A stretch of DNA of 15,110 nucleotides from Caulobacterales bacterium 32-69-10 (GCA_002280485.1 NCED01000057.1:1-15110), one strand, 5' to 3'. Positions 5,495 to 15,110 are shown, counted from the first letter of the stretch. Program-made: numbers and translations. The notes: a model not told the origin generated them from the sequence alone.

Positions 5495-8197
5495 GTGACC
5501 ATCACCTTCGATGTGAGCCTTCTGACCGCCTACTACCAGGCGAAGTCGGGAATCTCGTCGAATGCGACCGGCGGCTCCGGTACGAGTTCAGGCACGACCA
5601 AGAAGAATCCCACTGCGCCGTGGGCGACGGCCTCCACCGCGCCCAAGATGAGCGAACTTGCCGACGCCGTGATGCGCGGCAAGAAGTTCATCGACCCCGA
5701 GGCGGCCAAGCTGGACGTGGCGGGCGCGTCCAAGGACTACAAGCAGCTGTTCAGCCTCTACCAGGGCCTCAACGCCTTGCAGGGCTTGGCCGAGCAGATG
5801 TCGGCCAAGAACCTCAGCGAGATGCGCAAGGCCGAGATTCGCGCCCGCTTCGACGCCGGCATGGCCGAGATCGGCGCCTATCTCGACAAGACCGCCTTCC
5901 AGGCCTTCCAGCTCAGCCAGGGCCAGGCGACGGCGTCCCAGACCGCCCCGGGCATCAAGCGCGAGACCGACACCTACGCCACCGGGACCCTGCACTCGGG
6001 CGACCCCGGCGCCGCGGTGGACGCCTTCCAGGGCGACGTGGCCTTCAACCTGAAACTCTCCCGCCCCTCCGGCGCGGTGATCGACGTCGACTTCGACCTG
6101 GCGGAGATGGGCGCGACGCCGCGCACCATGGCCAACGTCACCATCTATATGAACGACAAGCTGGCCGCCGCCGGGGCCGCGACCCGCTTCGCGGTGGTCC
6201 GCACCCCAGGCGCCGAGCGCACCGCCACCGCCGGCGGCCAGACCGTCAAGCTGGGCATGGGCCCGGACACCTACGCCCTGTCGATCAAGGGCGTCTCGAC
6301 CGAGATCGCCGCCTTCACCGCCCCGGCGACCTCGCCGGCTGTCTATATCGGCGGCCAGATGGGCACGACGACGGGAACCAAGCCGACCGCGGTGCGCGAG
6401 CTGATGAAGTTCGAGACCGATCCGGCCTCCCCGGCCAGCACGGCGGCGGACGGCAAGGTGTTCGACAAGACCCTCGGCCCCGAGGTCCAGGCGGTCCGCG
6501 CCAGCCAGGTCGCGCCCGACGGCTCGCTCTATGTGCTGGCCGACATTAACAACAAGACCGGCGATCAGAATATCAAGGGCACGGCCGACGTGGCCCTGAT
6601 GAAGTACGATTCCGCCGGAAACTTGGTCTACACCCGCACCTTGGGGGCGGCGTCCCAGGCCTTCGGTTCGGCCCTGACCGTCTCGGCCGACGGCTCCAGG
6701 ATCGCGGTGGCGGGCTCGGTCGTGGGCGCTCTGGACGCCGGCGACGCCGGCGCCGACGCCAAGGTCGCCGACAGCTTCGTGGCCGTGTTCGACGCCGATG
6801 GCGAGCAGGTCTGGAGCCAGCGCGCCGGGTCCAAGGGCGAGGACAAGGTGACCGGGGTCAGCTTCGGCGCCGACGGCTCGCTCTATGTCACCGGCTCGAC
6901 CAGCGGCAACTTCAACAACACCATCCAGGTCGGCGGCCAGGACAGCTACATCCGCGGCTTCAAGCTCAACACCTCGCCGACCGCTGCCGAGGCCTATTCG
7001 ACCCAGTTCACCACCCAATACGGCACGTCAGGCGTAGACAAGCCGGCCGGGGTGGCGATCAACGGCTCGACCATGGTCACCGCCGGGGTGGAGAACGGCC
7101 GCATCATCCTGCGCCGCTATGACCTGCAGCCGACCGGCGCCCCGCTGCTGGGGGCGACGCGCGATCTTGGCGCGGCCAACGGCGGCGGGATCGCCGGGGT
7201 GGCCTTCGACGCGGACGGCTCGCTCATCGTCGCCGGCTCGACCAAGAACGGCGCGCTGAACGCCGGAACCGTGACCACCGCCTACACCTCGGGAGAGGCG
7301 GCTTTCGTCGCCAAGCTGTCGGGCGACCTGGCCGCGGCGGGAACCGACCGCCTGACCTATTACAATGGAACCGGGGACCGCTCCGCCACGGCCGTCACCC
7401 TCTCCGGCGGCAAGGCCTACATCGCCGGCCAGATGGCCGTGACCCCGCCGCCCGGCCAGACCACCGCCTTCGACGGCTACGCCGCCGCGATCGACCCCGA
7501 CACCGGGGCCGTGTCGTGGAGCCAGACCATGCGCGGCGACGGGCTCCAGGCCGCCCCGACCAGCATCGCCGTCGATCAGTCGGGCGCCTCGGTGCTCGAC
7601 CGCCTGGGTCTGCCCAGGGGGACCATCGACTACACAGGCTCGCAGACCATCGTGGGCAATTCCGCGGCCCGCGCCGGCGACCAGTTCTTCGTGCGCAGCG
7701 GCACGGGGGCGGCCAAGGCCGTGACCATCGAGGCGGGCGACACCCTGAAGACCCTGGCGGCCAAGATCGGCCGCGCCGCCGGCTTCACGGTCAAGGTCGA
7801 GATCGTCATCGCCAAGGGCTACGACACCCTCAAGATCACCCCTCAGTCGACGAGGACCCCGATCGAGCTTGAGGCCGGCAAGAACGGCCGCAACGCCCTC
7901 AGCGCGCTGGGGCTGCAGGAAGGGCTGATCACCACCACCCCCGATCCGAACAAGAAGGATTCGGTGAAGGCCTCCTACAGTCTGCAGCTGCACTCGACCT
8001 TGAACCTCAACACCGAAGGCGGCGCCAAGCAGGCCCAGGCCCAGCTGCTCGGGGCCCTGTCGAACGTCCGCAGCATCTACCGCGACATGACGACGACGCC
8101 CACCAAGGCCACGGCCAGCGGCGCCGTGCCGGCCTACCTGACCAACCAGATCGCTAACTACCAGCAGGCCCTCAACCGGCTGACCGGCGGCGCCTGA
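5495..8197 (+). CDS. flaEY: FlaEY-like flagellar protein (beta-propeller plus hook-IN-like segment)
   Basis: A 900-residue protein resembling Caulobacter FlaEY, which genetic work ties to flagellin expression and filament assembly and which is often annotated as a regulator. It starts at GTG 5495 with GGAG five bases upstream. There is no signal peptide, no membrane helix and no DNA-binding motif. Residues 1-150 are partly low-complexity (Gly/Ser/Thr), then helical (LFSLYQGLNALQGLAEQMSAK). About 160-300 are strand-rich. About 330-700 carry at least six propeller-type repeats with a core like ADGSLYVTGST (for example 337-350, 393-408, 455-468, 518-530, 568-582, 633-646). About 718-782 (AGDQFFVRSG to TIEAGDTLKTLAAKIG to YDTLKITP) resemble the flagellin/hook IN motif, and the last 60 residues are helical. 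This composition suggests an extracellular or filament-associated protein exported by the flagellar apparatus rather than a transcription factor. Assignment rests on length, composition and flagellar context. Confidence 0.72.
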   Translation: MTITFDVSLLTAYYQAKSGISSNATGGSGTSSGTTKKNPTAPWATASTAPKMSELADAVMRGKKFIDPEAAKLDVAGASKDYKQLFSLYQGLNALQGLAEQMSAKNLSEMRKAEIRARFDAGMAEIGAYLDKTAFQAFQLSQGQATASQTAPGIKRETDTYATGTLHSGDPGAAVDAFQGDVAFNLKLSRPSGAVIDVDFDLAEMGATPRTMANVTIYMNDKLAAAGAATRFAVVRTPGAERTATAGGQTVKLGMGPDTYALSIKGVSTEIAAFTAPATSPAVYIGGQMGTTTGTKPTAVRELMKFETDPASPASTAADGKVFDKTLGPEVQAVRASQVAPDGSLYVLADINNKTGDQNIKGTADVALMKYDSAGNLVYTRTLGAASQAFGSALTVSADGSRIAVAGSVVGALDAGDAGADAKVADSFVAVFDADGEQVWSQRAGSKGEDKVTGVSFGADGSLYVTGSTSGNFNNTIQVGGQDSYIRGFKLNTSPTAAEAYSTQFTTQYGTSGVDKPAGVAINGSTMVTAGVENGRIILRRYDLQPTGAPLLGATRDLGAANGGGIAGVAFDADGSLIVAGSTKNGALNAGTVTTAYTSGEAAFVAKLSGDLAAAGTDRLTYYNGTGDRSATAVTLSGGKAYIAGQMAVTPPPGQTTAFDGYAAAIDPDTGAVSWSQTMRGDGLQAAPTSIAVDQSGASVLDRLGLPRGTIDYTGSQTIVGNSAARAGDQFFVRSGTGAAKAVTIEAGDTLKTLAAKIGRAAGFTVKVEIVIAKGYDTLKITPQSTRTPIELEAGKNGRNALSALGLQEGLITTTPDPNKKDSVKASYSLQLHSTLNLNTEGGAKQAQAQLLGALSNVRSIYRDMTTTPTKATASGAVPAYLTNQIANYQQALNRLTGGA

Positions 8198-8200
8198 TCC

Positions 8201-8244
8201 GCCGAAGCGCGCACAAGGTTTGCGCCGCCCCGCCTTGCTTCGGC
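8201..8244 (+). terminator. Stem-loop downstream of flaEY
   Basis: GCCGAAGC (8201-8208) and GCTTCGGC (8237-8244) are perfect 8-base inverted repeats beginning 3 bases after the flaEY stop. Inside, AAGG/CCTT (8215-8218 with 8233-8236) can extend the stem past a bulge, or GCGCA/TGCGC (8209-8213 with 8221-8225) can form a smaller hairpin. There is no T-tract. It fills most of the 73-base gap before the next start codon, so it may terminate or attenuate flaEY transcription. Confidence 0.5.
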
Positions 8245-8270
8245 CTGCGTCCGCAGGTAGCCAAGGGAGG

Positions 8271-8936
8271 ATGAACCTTCTCGAAGACCGTCGCATCCTG
8301 CTCGCTGGCGGGGCCGGAGCCGCCCTCCTGGCCGGGGTGCTGATTGCGGTCTTCATCATGGGCAAGGACCGTCCGGCCGAGCCGGGCGCCGCCAAGGGCG
8401 CGCTGCAGATCGAGCTGGGCGAACAGCAACGGGTCAATCCGAACCAGCAGCTGCGCTGCTTCGTCGGCGGCCAGTTCATCGGTTCGGCCACCCTCGCCGA
8501 CTGCGCCAAGAGGAACGGCGTCGCCGCCCAGTCCCTCGACGTCGGCCTGGACGAGAGCGGCGAGCTGGCCGCCGGCGGCGAGTCGCTCAAGCCGCTGCCC
8601 CAGATCGCGCCGCCGACCCAGGTGGCCGTTGCGTCGCCGCCGCCCGTCCCGGTGATGCAGAACGCCCCGGTCCTGACCGCCACGGCCGGCCCGCCCATCG
8701 CCGAGTGCCTGCGCTACGGGCCCGACGGCTGGCGCCCCGCCGGCAGCGTGACCCAGTCCGCCTGCGTCCAGACCCTGTTCGAGGGCCGCTGCCAGAGCGC
8801 CGGCCAGGCCCTCTATGGCCGCTGGGGCAGCCAGACCCTGCGGCTCGTGCCGGGCCGGGTCGAGGCCTCGCCGGACAATCGCTCGTTCCACATGGTGGTC
8901 GAGCAGAGAAGCGACTGCTCCATCCCCGCGTCCTGA
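8271..8936 (+). CDS. Hypothetical single-pass membrane protein with paired Cys motifs
   Basis: Not recognised. It has 221 residues from ATG 8271; AAGG at 8263-8266 and an adjacent GGAGG favour this start over the TTG 51 bases upstream, which would lie inside the flaEY downstream hairpin. Residues 9-30 form one hydrophobic helix (ILLAGGAGAALLAGVLIAVF) preceded by charged DRR and followed by KDR, so the rest is probably periplasmic. Two similar Cys-bounded motifs are visible: LRCFVGGQFIGSATLADC (Cys63, Cys78) and ECLRYGPDGWRPAGSVTQSAC (Cys146, Cys165), joined by a Pro-rich linker (107-143). Cys174 and Cys216 follow, so three disulfides are possible. It starts 73 bases after flaEY and ends 8 bases before the lipoprotein gene, with which it probably forms a transcript. 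An envelope role is likely; the function is unknown. Confidence 0.75.
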   Translation: MNLLEDRRILLAGGAGAALLAGVLIAVFIMGKDRPAEPGAAKGALQIELGEQQRVNPNQQLRCFVGGQFIGSATLADCAKRNGVAAQSLDVGLDESGELAAGGESLKPLPQIAPPTQVAVASPPPVPVMQNAPVLTATAGPPIAECLRYGPDGWRPAGSVTQSACVQTLFEGRCQSAGQALYGRWGSQTLRLVPGRVEASPDNRSFHMVVEQRSDCSIPAS

Positions 8937-8944
8937 GGTCCCCC

Positions 8945-9361
8945 ATGAGCCGATATCTGTTCGCCGCCGGGATCGCCGCCCTCGCCGTGGCCGGCTGCAG
9001 CGGCGGGGCGCTGGAGGCGCCGGTCGAGCCGGGCGTCTGCTTCCACATGGTCCAGGAGAAGGACGGCGCCTACAGGTTCAACGAACTGGCCCGCAACCAG
9101 CCGAACCTCGAGAACTGCGCCGCCAGGCTGGAGGACATGCGCCTCAACTTCAACCGCCTGGGCCAGAACGCTCAGGAAGTGGTGGGCGCCTTCCAGGGGC
9201 AGTACATCTTCATCCAGCCGGCCGGGGTTTTCAGCGCCAGCAGCCTGACCTCCAACCGCTATCCGGCGCTTGTTCGCACCCCGGATGGCCGACTCGCCAT
9301 ACCTGGGGCGATGCAGCAGCAGCCCGCGCCCCCATCGGCGGCGGAACCGGCTGCGAAATAG
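8945..9361 (+). CDS. Small hypothetical lipoprotein
   Basis: Not recognised beyond being a lipoprotein. It has 138 residues from ATG 8945. The N-terminus MSRYLFAAGIAALAVAGCSG is a lipoprotein signal with the lipobox VAGC, Cys18 being the lipidated residue. Position +2 is Ser, which favours outer-membrane delivery. The mature part contains VCFHMVQEKDGAYRFNELA (Cys32) and NLENCAARLEDMRL (Cys58), then GAFQGQYIFIQPAGVFSAS, and ends in a disordered QQQPAPPSAAEPAAK tail. Cys32 and Cys58 may pair. The start lies 8 bases after the stop of the membrane protein with Cys motifs, implying co-translation and possibly a shared envelope complex. The frame extends upstream of 8945, but the lipoprotein signal fixes the start here. 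Confidence 0.8.
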   Translation: MSRYLFAAGIAALAVAGCSGGALEAPVEPGVCFHMVQEKDGAYRFNELARNQPNLENCAARLEDMRLNFNRLGQNAQEVVGAFQGQYIFIQPAGVFSASSLTSNRYPALVRTPDGRLAIPGAMQQQPAPPSAAEPAAK

Positions 9362-9362
9362 T

Positions 9363-9401
9363 TTGACTCCCGCGCTCGCGCAGTCAGAACATTAACGGAA
9401 C
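9363..9401 (+). promoter_or_regulatory. ssb promoter with LexA (SOS) box
   Basis: GAAC-ATTAACG-GAAC at 9387-9401 is a perfect GAAC-N7-GAAC direct repeat, the reverse complement of the GTTC-N7-GTTC box bound by LexA in alphaproteobacteria. A -35-like TTGACT lies at 9363-9368, so the box falls where the -10 region would be and LexA would block polymerase. GACTC at 9365-9369, within the -35 area, is also a GANTC methylation site. ssb is, to my knowledge, part of the SOS regulon in Caulobacter. The box is seen directly; the exact -10 is not clear. Confidence 0.72.
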
Positions 9402-9439
9402 ATCGCCGCGGAGAATGCGCGGCATCGAAGGAGCGACAC

Positions 9440-9928
9440 ATGGCCGGCAGCGTCAACAAGGTGATCCTGATCGGCAATCTGGGCAAAGACCCGGAGATCC
9501 GCACCCTCAACTCCGGCGACCGGGTCGCCAACCTGCGCATCGCCACCTCCGAGACCTGGCGCGACAAGGCGTCCGGCGAGCGCAAGGAAAAGACCGAGTG
9601 GCACCAGGTGGTGATCTTCAACGAGAACATCGTGAAGGTGGCCGAGCAGTACCTGAAGAAGGGCTCGACCGTGTACGTCGAGGGCCAGTTGACTACCCGT
9701 AAATACACCGACCAGGCCGGCGTCGAGAAATACTCCACCGAGATCGTGCTGCAACGCTTCCGCGGCGAGCTGACCATGCTGGGCGGCCGGGGCGGCGGCG
9801 ACGACGCGGGCGAAGGCGGCGGCTATAACCGCTCGGGCGGTGACTTCGGCGGCGGCGGCGGTCGCACCCAGAGCTCTAGCCCCCGCGAGAGCTTCGCCGC
9901 CGACCTCGACGACGAGATCCCGTTCTAG
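9440..9928 (+). CDS. ssb: Single-stranded DNA-binding protein SSB
   Basis: Binds and protects single-stranded DNA as a tetramer in replication, recombination and repair, and recruits partners through its C-terminal tip. It has 162 residues, normal for bacterial SSB. The OB-fold spans about residues 4-110: [20 protein letters not shown], then [54 protein letters not shown] and [10 protein letters not shown]. Residues 115-150 are a Gly-rich disordered linker, and the end DLDDEIPF is the acidic partner-binding tip. AAGGAG at 9428-9433 stands six bases before ATG 9440. The gene has its own promoter region with a LexA box, so it is probably separate from the lipoprotein gene upstream, whose stop is 78 bases away. 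Confidence 0.98.
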   Translation: MAGSVNKVILIGNLGKDPEIRTLNSGDRVANLRIATSETWRDKASGERKEKTEWHQVVIFNENIVKVAEQYLKKGSTVYVEGQLTTRKYTDQAGVEKYSTEIVLQRFRGELTMLGGRGGGDDAGEGGGYNRSGGDFGGGGGRTQSSSPRESFAADLDDEIPF

Positions 9929-10038
9929 GGTCCACTGGCCGCGGGCGGCCGAAGCAGGTCTGCAACACGTCGGTCGTCCTGGCCTCGGCCCTTATCCTGT
10001 CGGTTGCGCCGTTCGGTGCGAGCGTGCGTTCGGCGACA

Positions 10039-10055
10039 CTGGGGTTTGACCCCAG
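10039..10055. terminator. Hairpin between convergent ssb and small secreted-protein gene
   Basis: CTGGGGT (10039-10045), loop TTG, ACCCCAG (10049-10055): a perfect 7-bp stem in the 136-base gap between the convergent stops of ssb and the 96-residue gene. It could end transcription from either side, but it lies 110 bases past ssb and has no T-run. Apart from this hairpin I see nothing in the gap. Confidence 0.35.
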
Positions 10056-10064
10056 CCTACCGCG

Positions 10065-10355
10065 TTAGTTCCGCGCCCCGGTTGGCTCTTCCACGCACGT
10101 TAGTATCGGCCTGCCATTTTCACCCTCGACGATCCGGCCGACTACTATCTTGTCGCCATAACCGTGCGATGTGTACCAAGCCTGATGGTCACGCACCGCC
10201 TTGAGGAATAGGTCCAGCTTACCGGGCTTTATCTGGTCGATCCGGATGTATTGGTAGTCGCCGGCGCAGGCCGGGTATTGCGGTGCAGGGAGAGGCGCCT
10301 GCCCGGCGGCTAAAGTTAAGCTCAGCACCGTGCCCACTAGTCCCATTGCATCCAT
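10065..10355 (-). CDS. Small secreted hypothetical protein
   Basis: Not recognised. It has 96 residues; an in-frame ATG at 10346 is an alternative start three residues in. The N-terminus MGLVGTVLSLTLAAGQA looks like a signal peptide with cleavage near AAGQA, so the mature protein would be about 75 residues in the periplasm or outside. The mature part contains Cys29 (YPACAGDYQYIRID) and one more Cys near the end (PILTCVEEP), possibly disulfide-bonded. The pattern YQYIRIDQIKPGKLDLFLKAVRDHQAWYTSHGYGDKIVVGRI alternates strand, helix and strand and recalls the small dimeric alpha/beta-barrel (ABM/NIPSNAP-like) fold, but this is a weak impression. Base composition is visibly less GC-rich than its neighbours. 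It lies 60 bases downstream of the cyclophilin gene on the same strand and could be read from that transcript, with only a weak AGGG as ribosome-binding site. Confidence 0.65.
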   Translation of the reverse strand: MDAMGLVGTVLSLTLAAGQAPLPAPQYPACAGDYQYIRIDQIKPGKLDLFLKAVRDHQAWYTSHGYGDKIVVGRIVEGENGRPILTCVEEPTGARN

Positions 10356-10415
10356 ACCCTGGTTGTCAGATCGGCCAACAGTCCAGCCGGGCTTGCACTC
10401 TTCGCCTCAACGCCT

Positions 10416-11288
10416 CTATCGCCGAACCTCGGCCGGAACCTCAACGTCGCAGGGGGTGAAGTCGGTCCCGCGCGCGGCCAGAACCGCCGCCATGCGAGCC
10501 CTGAAGGCCGCGCTCATGGTGTCGACGCGCCAGACGTCGGGGCGCTCGGCGGCCGGGATGTCGGCCGCGATGCGTACCTTCAGCATGGTGTCGGGGGTGG
10601 GGGGCGGCTCGCCGATGGTCAGGGCGCGCACAACCTCCGTCCCGACCACCACCCGGCCCCAGGGAGTGTAGTCGTCGTCAAGCCGGGGGAAGTTCTGGCG
10701 CATCAGGAAAAACTGGGACGAGGCGCTGTCGGGCTGGCCGGTGCGGGCCATCCCCGCCACGCCATAGCAGAACAGGCCCCAGCTCTTGACCTTGCCGTCG
10801 GCGGTCATCAGGGCCAGGCCGTCGGGCTGGCTGTAGACGGGGTTGGGGCCGACGAAGCCGAACAGGCCGCCCTTGGGGTTGGGCATGCTGGAGTAGGCGA
10901 CCTCCGGTCCGCGTCGGAAGTTGAAGGCGGCCTTCAGGTCCGACTTGCCGGACTCGCCGGCGCCGGTGTTGGCCTTGTCGCCGGTCTGGGCCATGAAGGT
11001 GTCGATGACCCGGAAGAACTGCAGGCCGTCGTAGAAGCCCTCGCGCGTCAGCTCCTTGACCCGGGCCACATGCTCGGCGGTGAACTCGGGGCGGAACTCG
11101 ACGATGACGCGGCCCTTGCTGGTGTCGATGACCATCAGGTTCTCAGGGTCGATCCGCTTCCAGTCCGAGGGCGCATAGGCCGAGCCGGCGGCCGGCGCCG
11201 GCGCCGCGGCCAGGCCGGCGGCAGGCGCGATGAGGCCCAGGGCCGCCGCCAGGACGACGGGCCCACAGGCGGACGCGAACAACTTCAT
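10416..11288 (-). CDS. Exported cyclophilin-type peptidyl-prolyl cis-trans isomerase
   Basis: Predicted to isomerise Xaa-Pro bonds during folding of exported proteins. It has 290 residues, larger than a minimal bacterial cyclophilin (about 165-190). Residues 1-37 form an Ala-rich signal peptide. Cyclophilin landmarks are the first strand VIDTSKGRVIVEF, the pair FFRVIDTFMAQTGD (catalytic-type Arg93 and Gln101), GVAGMARTGQPDSASSQFF (177-194) and a late WGRVVVGTEVVRAL. Unusual features are an insertion of about 40 residues (roughly 134-174, MPNPKGGLFGFVGPNP to KSWGLFCYG) before the GMA motif, Phe instead of His in the FHR motif, loss of the usual ligand-pocket Trp near 200-206, and a C-terminal extension of about 50 residues. 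Its ATG overlaps the coaD stop (ATGA at 11288-11285), so translation is probably coupled. Confidence 0.88.
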   Translation of the reverse strand: MKLFASACGPVVLAAALGLIAPAAGLAAAPAPAAGSAYAPSDWKRIDPENLMVIDTSKGRVIVEFRPEFTAEHVARVKELTREGFYDGLQFFRVIDTFMAQTGDKANTGAGESGKSDLKAAFNFRRGPEVAYSSMPNPKGGLFGFVGPNPVYSQPDGLALMTADGKVKSWGLFCYGVAGMARTGQPDSASSQFFLMRQNFPRLDDDYTPWGRVVVGTEVVRALTIGEPPPTPDTMLKVRIAADIPAAERPDVWRVDTMSAAFRARMAAVLAARGTDFTPCDVEVPAEVRR

Positions 11289-11776
11289 TTCGATACCTTT
11301 TCCTTCAGTCGCGCAGCCACCCCGGGGGGGACGAAGGGGGCTATCTCGCCACCCAATCGCGCTATTTCCTTGACCAGCCGCGAGGCGACCGCCTGGTGAC
11401 GCGGATCGGCCATCAGGAAGACGGTCTCGATCTCGCGGTTGAGCTGCTGGTTCATCGCAGACATCTGGAACTCGTACCCGAAGTCGGCGCCGTCGCGCAG
11501 CCCGCGAACGATGATCGACGCGCCCACGTGCTGAGCGAAATGCATCAGCAGGGTTTCGAAGGGGGCGACCACGATCTCGGCCTTGCCGGCCAGGGGGCCC
11601 GCCTCGGCGGTCACCATCTCCACCCGTTCGTCCAAGGTGAACATCGGAGCCTTGTCGGCGTTGATCGCCACCCCGATGACCAGGCGGTCGACCAGCTTCA
11701 CCGCCCGGCCGATGATGTCCAGGTGCCCGTTGGTGACGGGGTCGAAGGTGCCGGGATAGAGGCCGATCCGCTTCAT
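11285..11776 (-). CDS. coaD: Phosphopantetheine adenylyltransferase
   Basis: Transfers AMP from ATP to 4'-phosphopantetheine giving dephospho-CoA, the penultimate step of coenzyme A synthesis; cytoplasmic. It has 163 residues, the standard length. The nucleotidyltransferase signature YPGTFDPVTNGH (7-18) contains Thr10 and His18 for ATP binding. VRGLRDGADFGYEFQMSAMN (90-109) is the substrate-binding helix region, and HQAVASRLVKEIARLGG (127-143) is the usual ISS-LVKE segment with Ala and Arg in place of the common Ser residues. It begins 4 bases after the gyrA stop and overlaps the next gene by ATGA. A G7 run (+ strand 11324-11330) lies in the last 15 codons. Confidence 0.97.
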   Translation of the reverse strand: MKRIGLYPGTFDPVTNGHLDIIGRAVKLVDRLVIGVAINADKAPMFTLDERVEMVTAEAGPLAGKAEIVVAPFETLLMHFAQHVGASIIVRGLRDGADFGYEFQMSAMNQQLNREIETVFLMADPRHQAVASRLVKEIARLGGEIAPFVPPGVAARLKEKVSK

Positions 11777-11780
11777 CGCG

Positions 11781-14552
<2,772 letters not shown>

Positions 14553-14653
14553 GGGACCAGGTCAGCCTTCGATTGCCAGGTGGGACCGCCCCTTGTGAGG
14601 CGGACAGTGTGCCGAGGGGACGTCCCGGAATCGGGGCGTCGGCGATCGTCCGC

Positions 14654-14681
14654 TTGTTAGCATCCGCAGCGGGGGACGCAA
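14654..14681 (-). promoter_or_regulatory. Putative housekeeping promoter for gyrA operon
   Basis: On the - strand, TTGCGTC (14681-14675), a 13-base spacer and GCTAACAA (14661-14654) approximate the Caulobacter housekeeping consensus TTGACGS-N10-14-GCTANAWC (one mismatch in the -35, two in the -10). Transcription would start near 14648, giving a leader of about 95 bases. The leader holds the palindrome GGGACGTCCC (14617-14626) and a CCGCC/GGCGG hairpin (14586-14590 with 14599-14603). The rest of the 272-base region 14553-14824 shows only a GTTCGC/GCGAAC inverted repeat (14734-14750), of unknown meaning. Confidence 0.45.
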
Positions 14682-14824
14682 AGCTTCGCCCAATGGCGGC
14701 CCCTCGCCCTGCCCCCCATCAATGGAACGCCGTGTTCGCGGGGAGCGAACGGGTCAGGACGAGCCGTTTCCGTACCTAAAGGCTCAAGGTGAGGGCGGGT
14801 GGCGTCAGCTTTTGGCGGTTGAAC

Positions 14825-15110
14825 TCAGTCCTGCCCGGACGGTTTTCCCCGCATCGCCTTGACCCCCGAGCGGCGGCTCTTGCCCTCGAGCCGCTTGAGC
14901 TTGGACGAATAGGTCGGCTTGGTCGGCCGGCGCGCCTTGGGCCGCACGGCGGCCTTGGCGATCAGCTCCACCAGCCGGGCGCGCACCTCCTGGCGGTTCA
15001 TTTCCTGTGACCGCGTGCCCTGGGCGAACAGGATCAGCACCCCGTCGAGGGTCAGCCGGCTGCCGGCCAGCTTTTCCAGCCGAACCTTCACGTCCTCGGG
15101 AGGGGAAGGG
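14825..15110 (-). CDS. arfB: Peptidyl-tRNA hydrolase ArfB, ribosome rescue (5' end outside window)
   Basis: ArfB (YaeJ) rescues ribosomes stalled on mRNAs without a stop codon by hydrolysing peptidyl-tRNA. Only the C-terminal 94 or so residues are visible. The catalytic GGQ motif would be upstream of the window. Matches are the end of the catalytic domain (LTLDGVLILFAQGTRSQEMNRQ, compare YRSQELNR in E. coli), ARLVELIAKAA, and the basic C-terminal tail VRPKARRPTKPTYSSKLKRL followed by SRRSGVKAMRGK, which in ArfB enters the empty mRNA channel. The frame stays open to the window edge (residues PSPPED before VKVRLEK), so the GTG at 15091 is internal, not the start. The tail distinguishes it from release factors 1 and 2. 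The stop is 272 bases from the gyrA start, so gyrA probably has its own promoter. Confidence 0.92.
   Translation of the reverse strand, partial: PSPPEDVKVRLEKLAGSRLTLDGVLILFAQGTRSQEMNRQEVRARLVELIAKAAVRPKARRPTKPTYSSKLKRLEGKSRRSGVKAMRGKPSGQD

Noticed and set aside
9929..10064. tRNA or small RNA gene in the ssb downstream gap
   Set aside because: No cloverleaf or conserved tRNA arms could be drawn; only a 7-bp hairpin is present.
14600..14653. GCGGAC/GTCCGC alternative pairing as an attenuator in the gyrA leader
   Set aside because: The distal arm lies at or upstream of the predicted transcription start, so it would probably not be in the RNA.
14825..15091. Complete 88-residue gene starting at GTG 15091
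   Set aside because: The frame is open to the window edge and the protein matches only the C-terminal part of ArfB, so this is a truncated view of a longer gene.

Overview
The window looks like chromosomal DNA from a Caulobacter-related alphaproteobacterium (Caulobacteraceae such as Caulobacter, Phenylobacterium or Brevundimonas). The evidence is the uniformly high GC, short flagellins (about 276 residues) of the Caulobacter FljK type, a FlaEY-like protein, pseudaminic-acid style flagellin modification genes, an alphaproteobacterial LexA box (direct repeat GAAC-N7-GAAC) before ssb, and a GyrA with the usual alphaproteobacterial features. I see no insertion sequence, prophage, CRISPR array, tRNA or rRNA. 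Genes fill nearly all the sequence and no gene-free stretch exceeds 300 bases.

Left part, + strand (1-4271), is a flagellar filament locus. It holds the 3' part of one flagellin, a FlaG-family gene, a second and more divergent flagellin with a structured leader, then a tightly packed set: a PseC-like sugar aminotransferase, a PseH-like GNAT acetyltransferase and a DUF2164 protein. PseC and PseH make two successive steps toward a nonulosonic (pseudaminic-type) acid, the sugar attached to flagellin Ser/Thr residues in related bacteria. The rest of that pathway is not in the window.

Middle part. A Tat-exported protein with two retropepsin-like halves and a C-terminal PDZ-like segment lies on the - strand (4304-5389). 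It converges on the modification genes and diverges from flaEY (5495-8197, +). FlaEY combines a helical N-terminal region, a run of beta-propeller-like repeats and a hook-IN-like segment. Two unrecognised envelope genes follow, a single-pass membrane protein with paired cysteine motifs (8271-8936) and a small lipoprotein (8945-9361). Then comes ssb (9440-9928), which has its own apparent SOS-controlled promoter.

Right part, - strand (10065-15110): an orphan small secreted protein; the compact set gyrA-coaD-cyclophilin, with a 4-nt gap and then an ATGA overlap; and, cut by the window end, the 3' part of the ribosome-rescue hydrolase gene arfB. gyrA appears to start at TTG and has a plausible Caulobacter-type housekeeping promoter about 100 bases upstream.

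Nothing here is clearly a new multi-gene system. The points most worth a second look are the possible ribosome-binding-site sequestering leader of flagellin 2, the domain make-up of FlaEY, the Tat-exported double aspartyl protease next to it, and the two cysteine-motif or lipoprotein genes between flaEY and ssb. All assignments come from reading the sequence and recalled family features; no database search was run.
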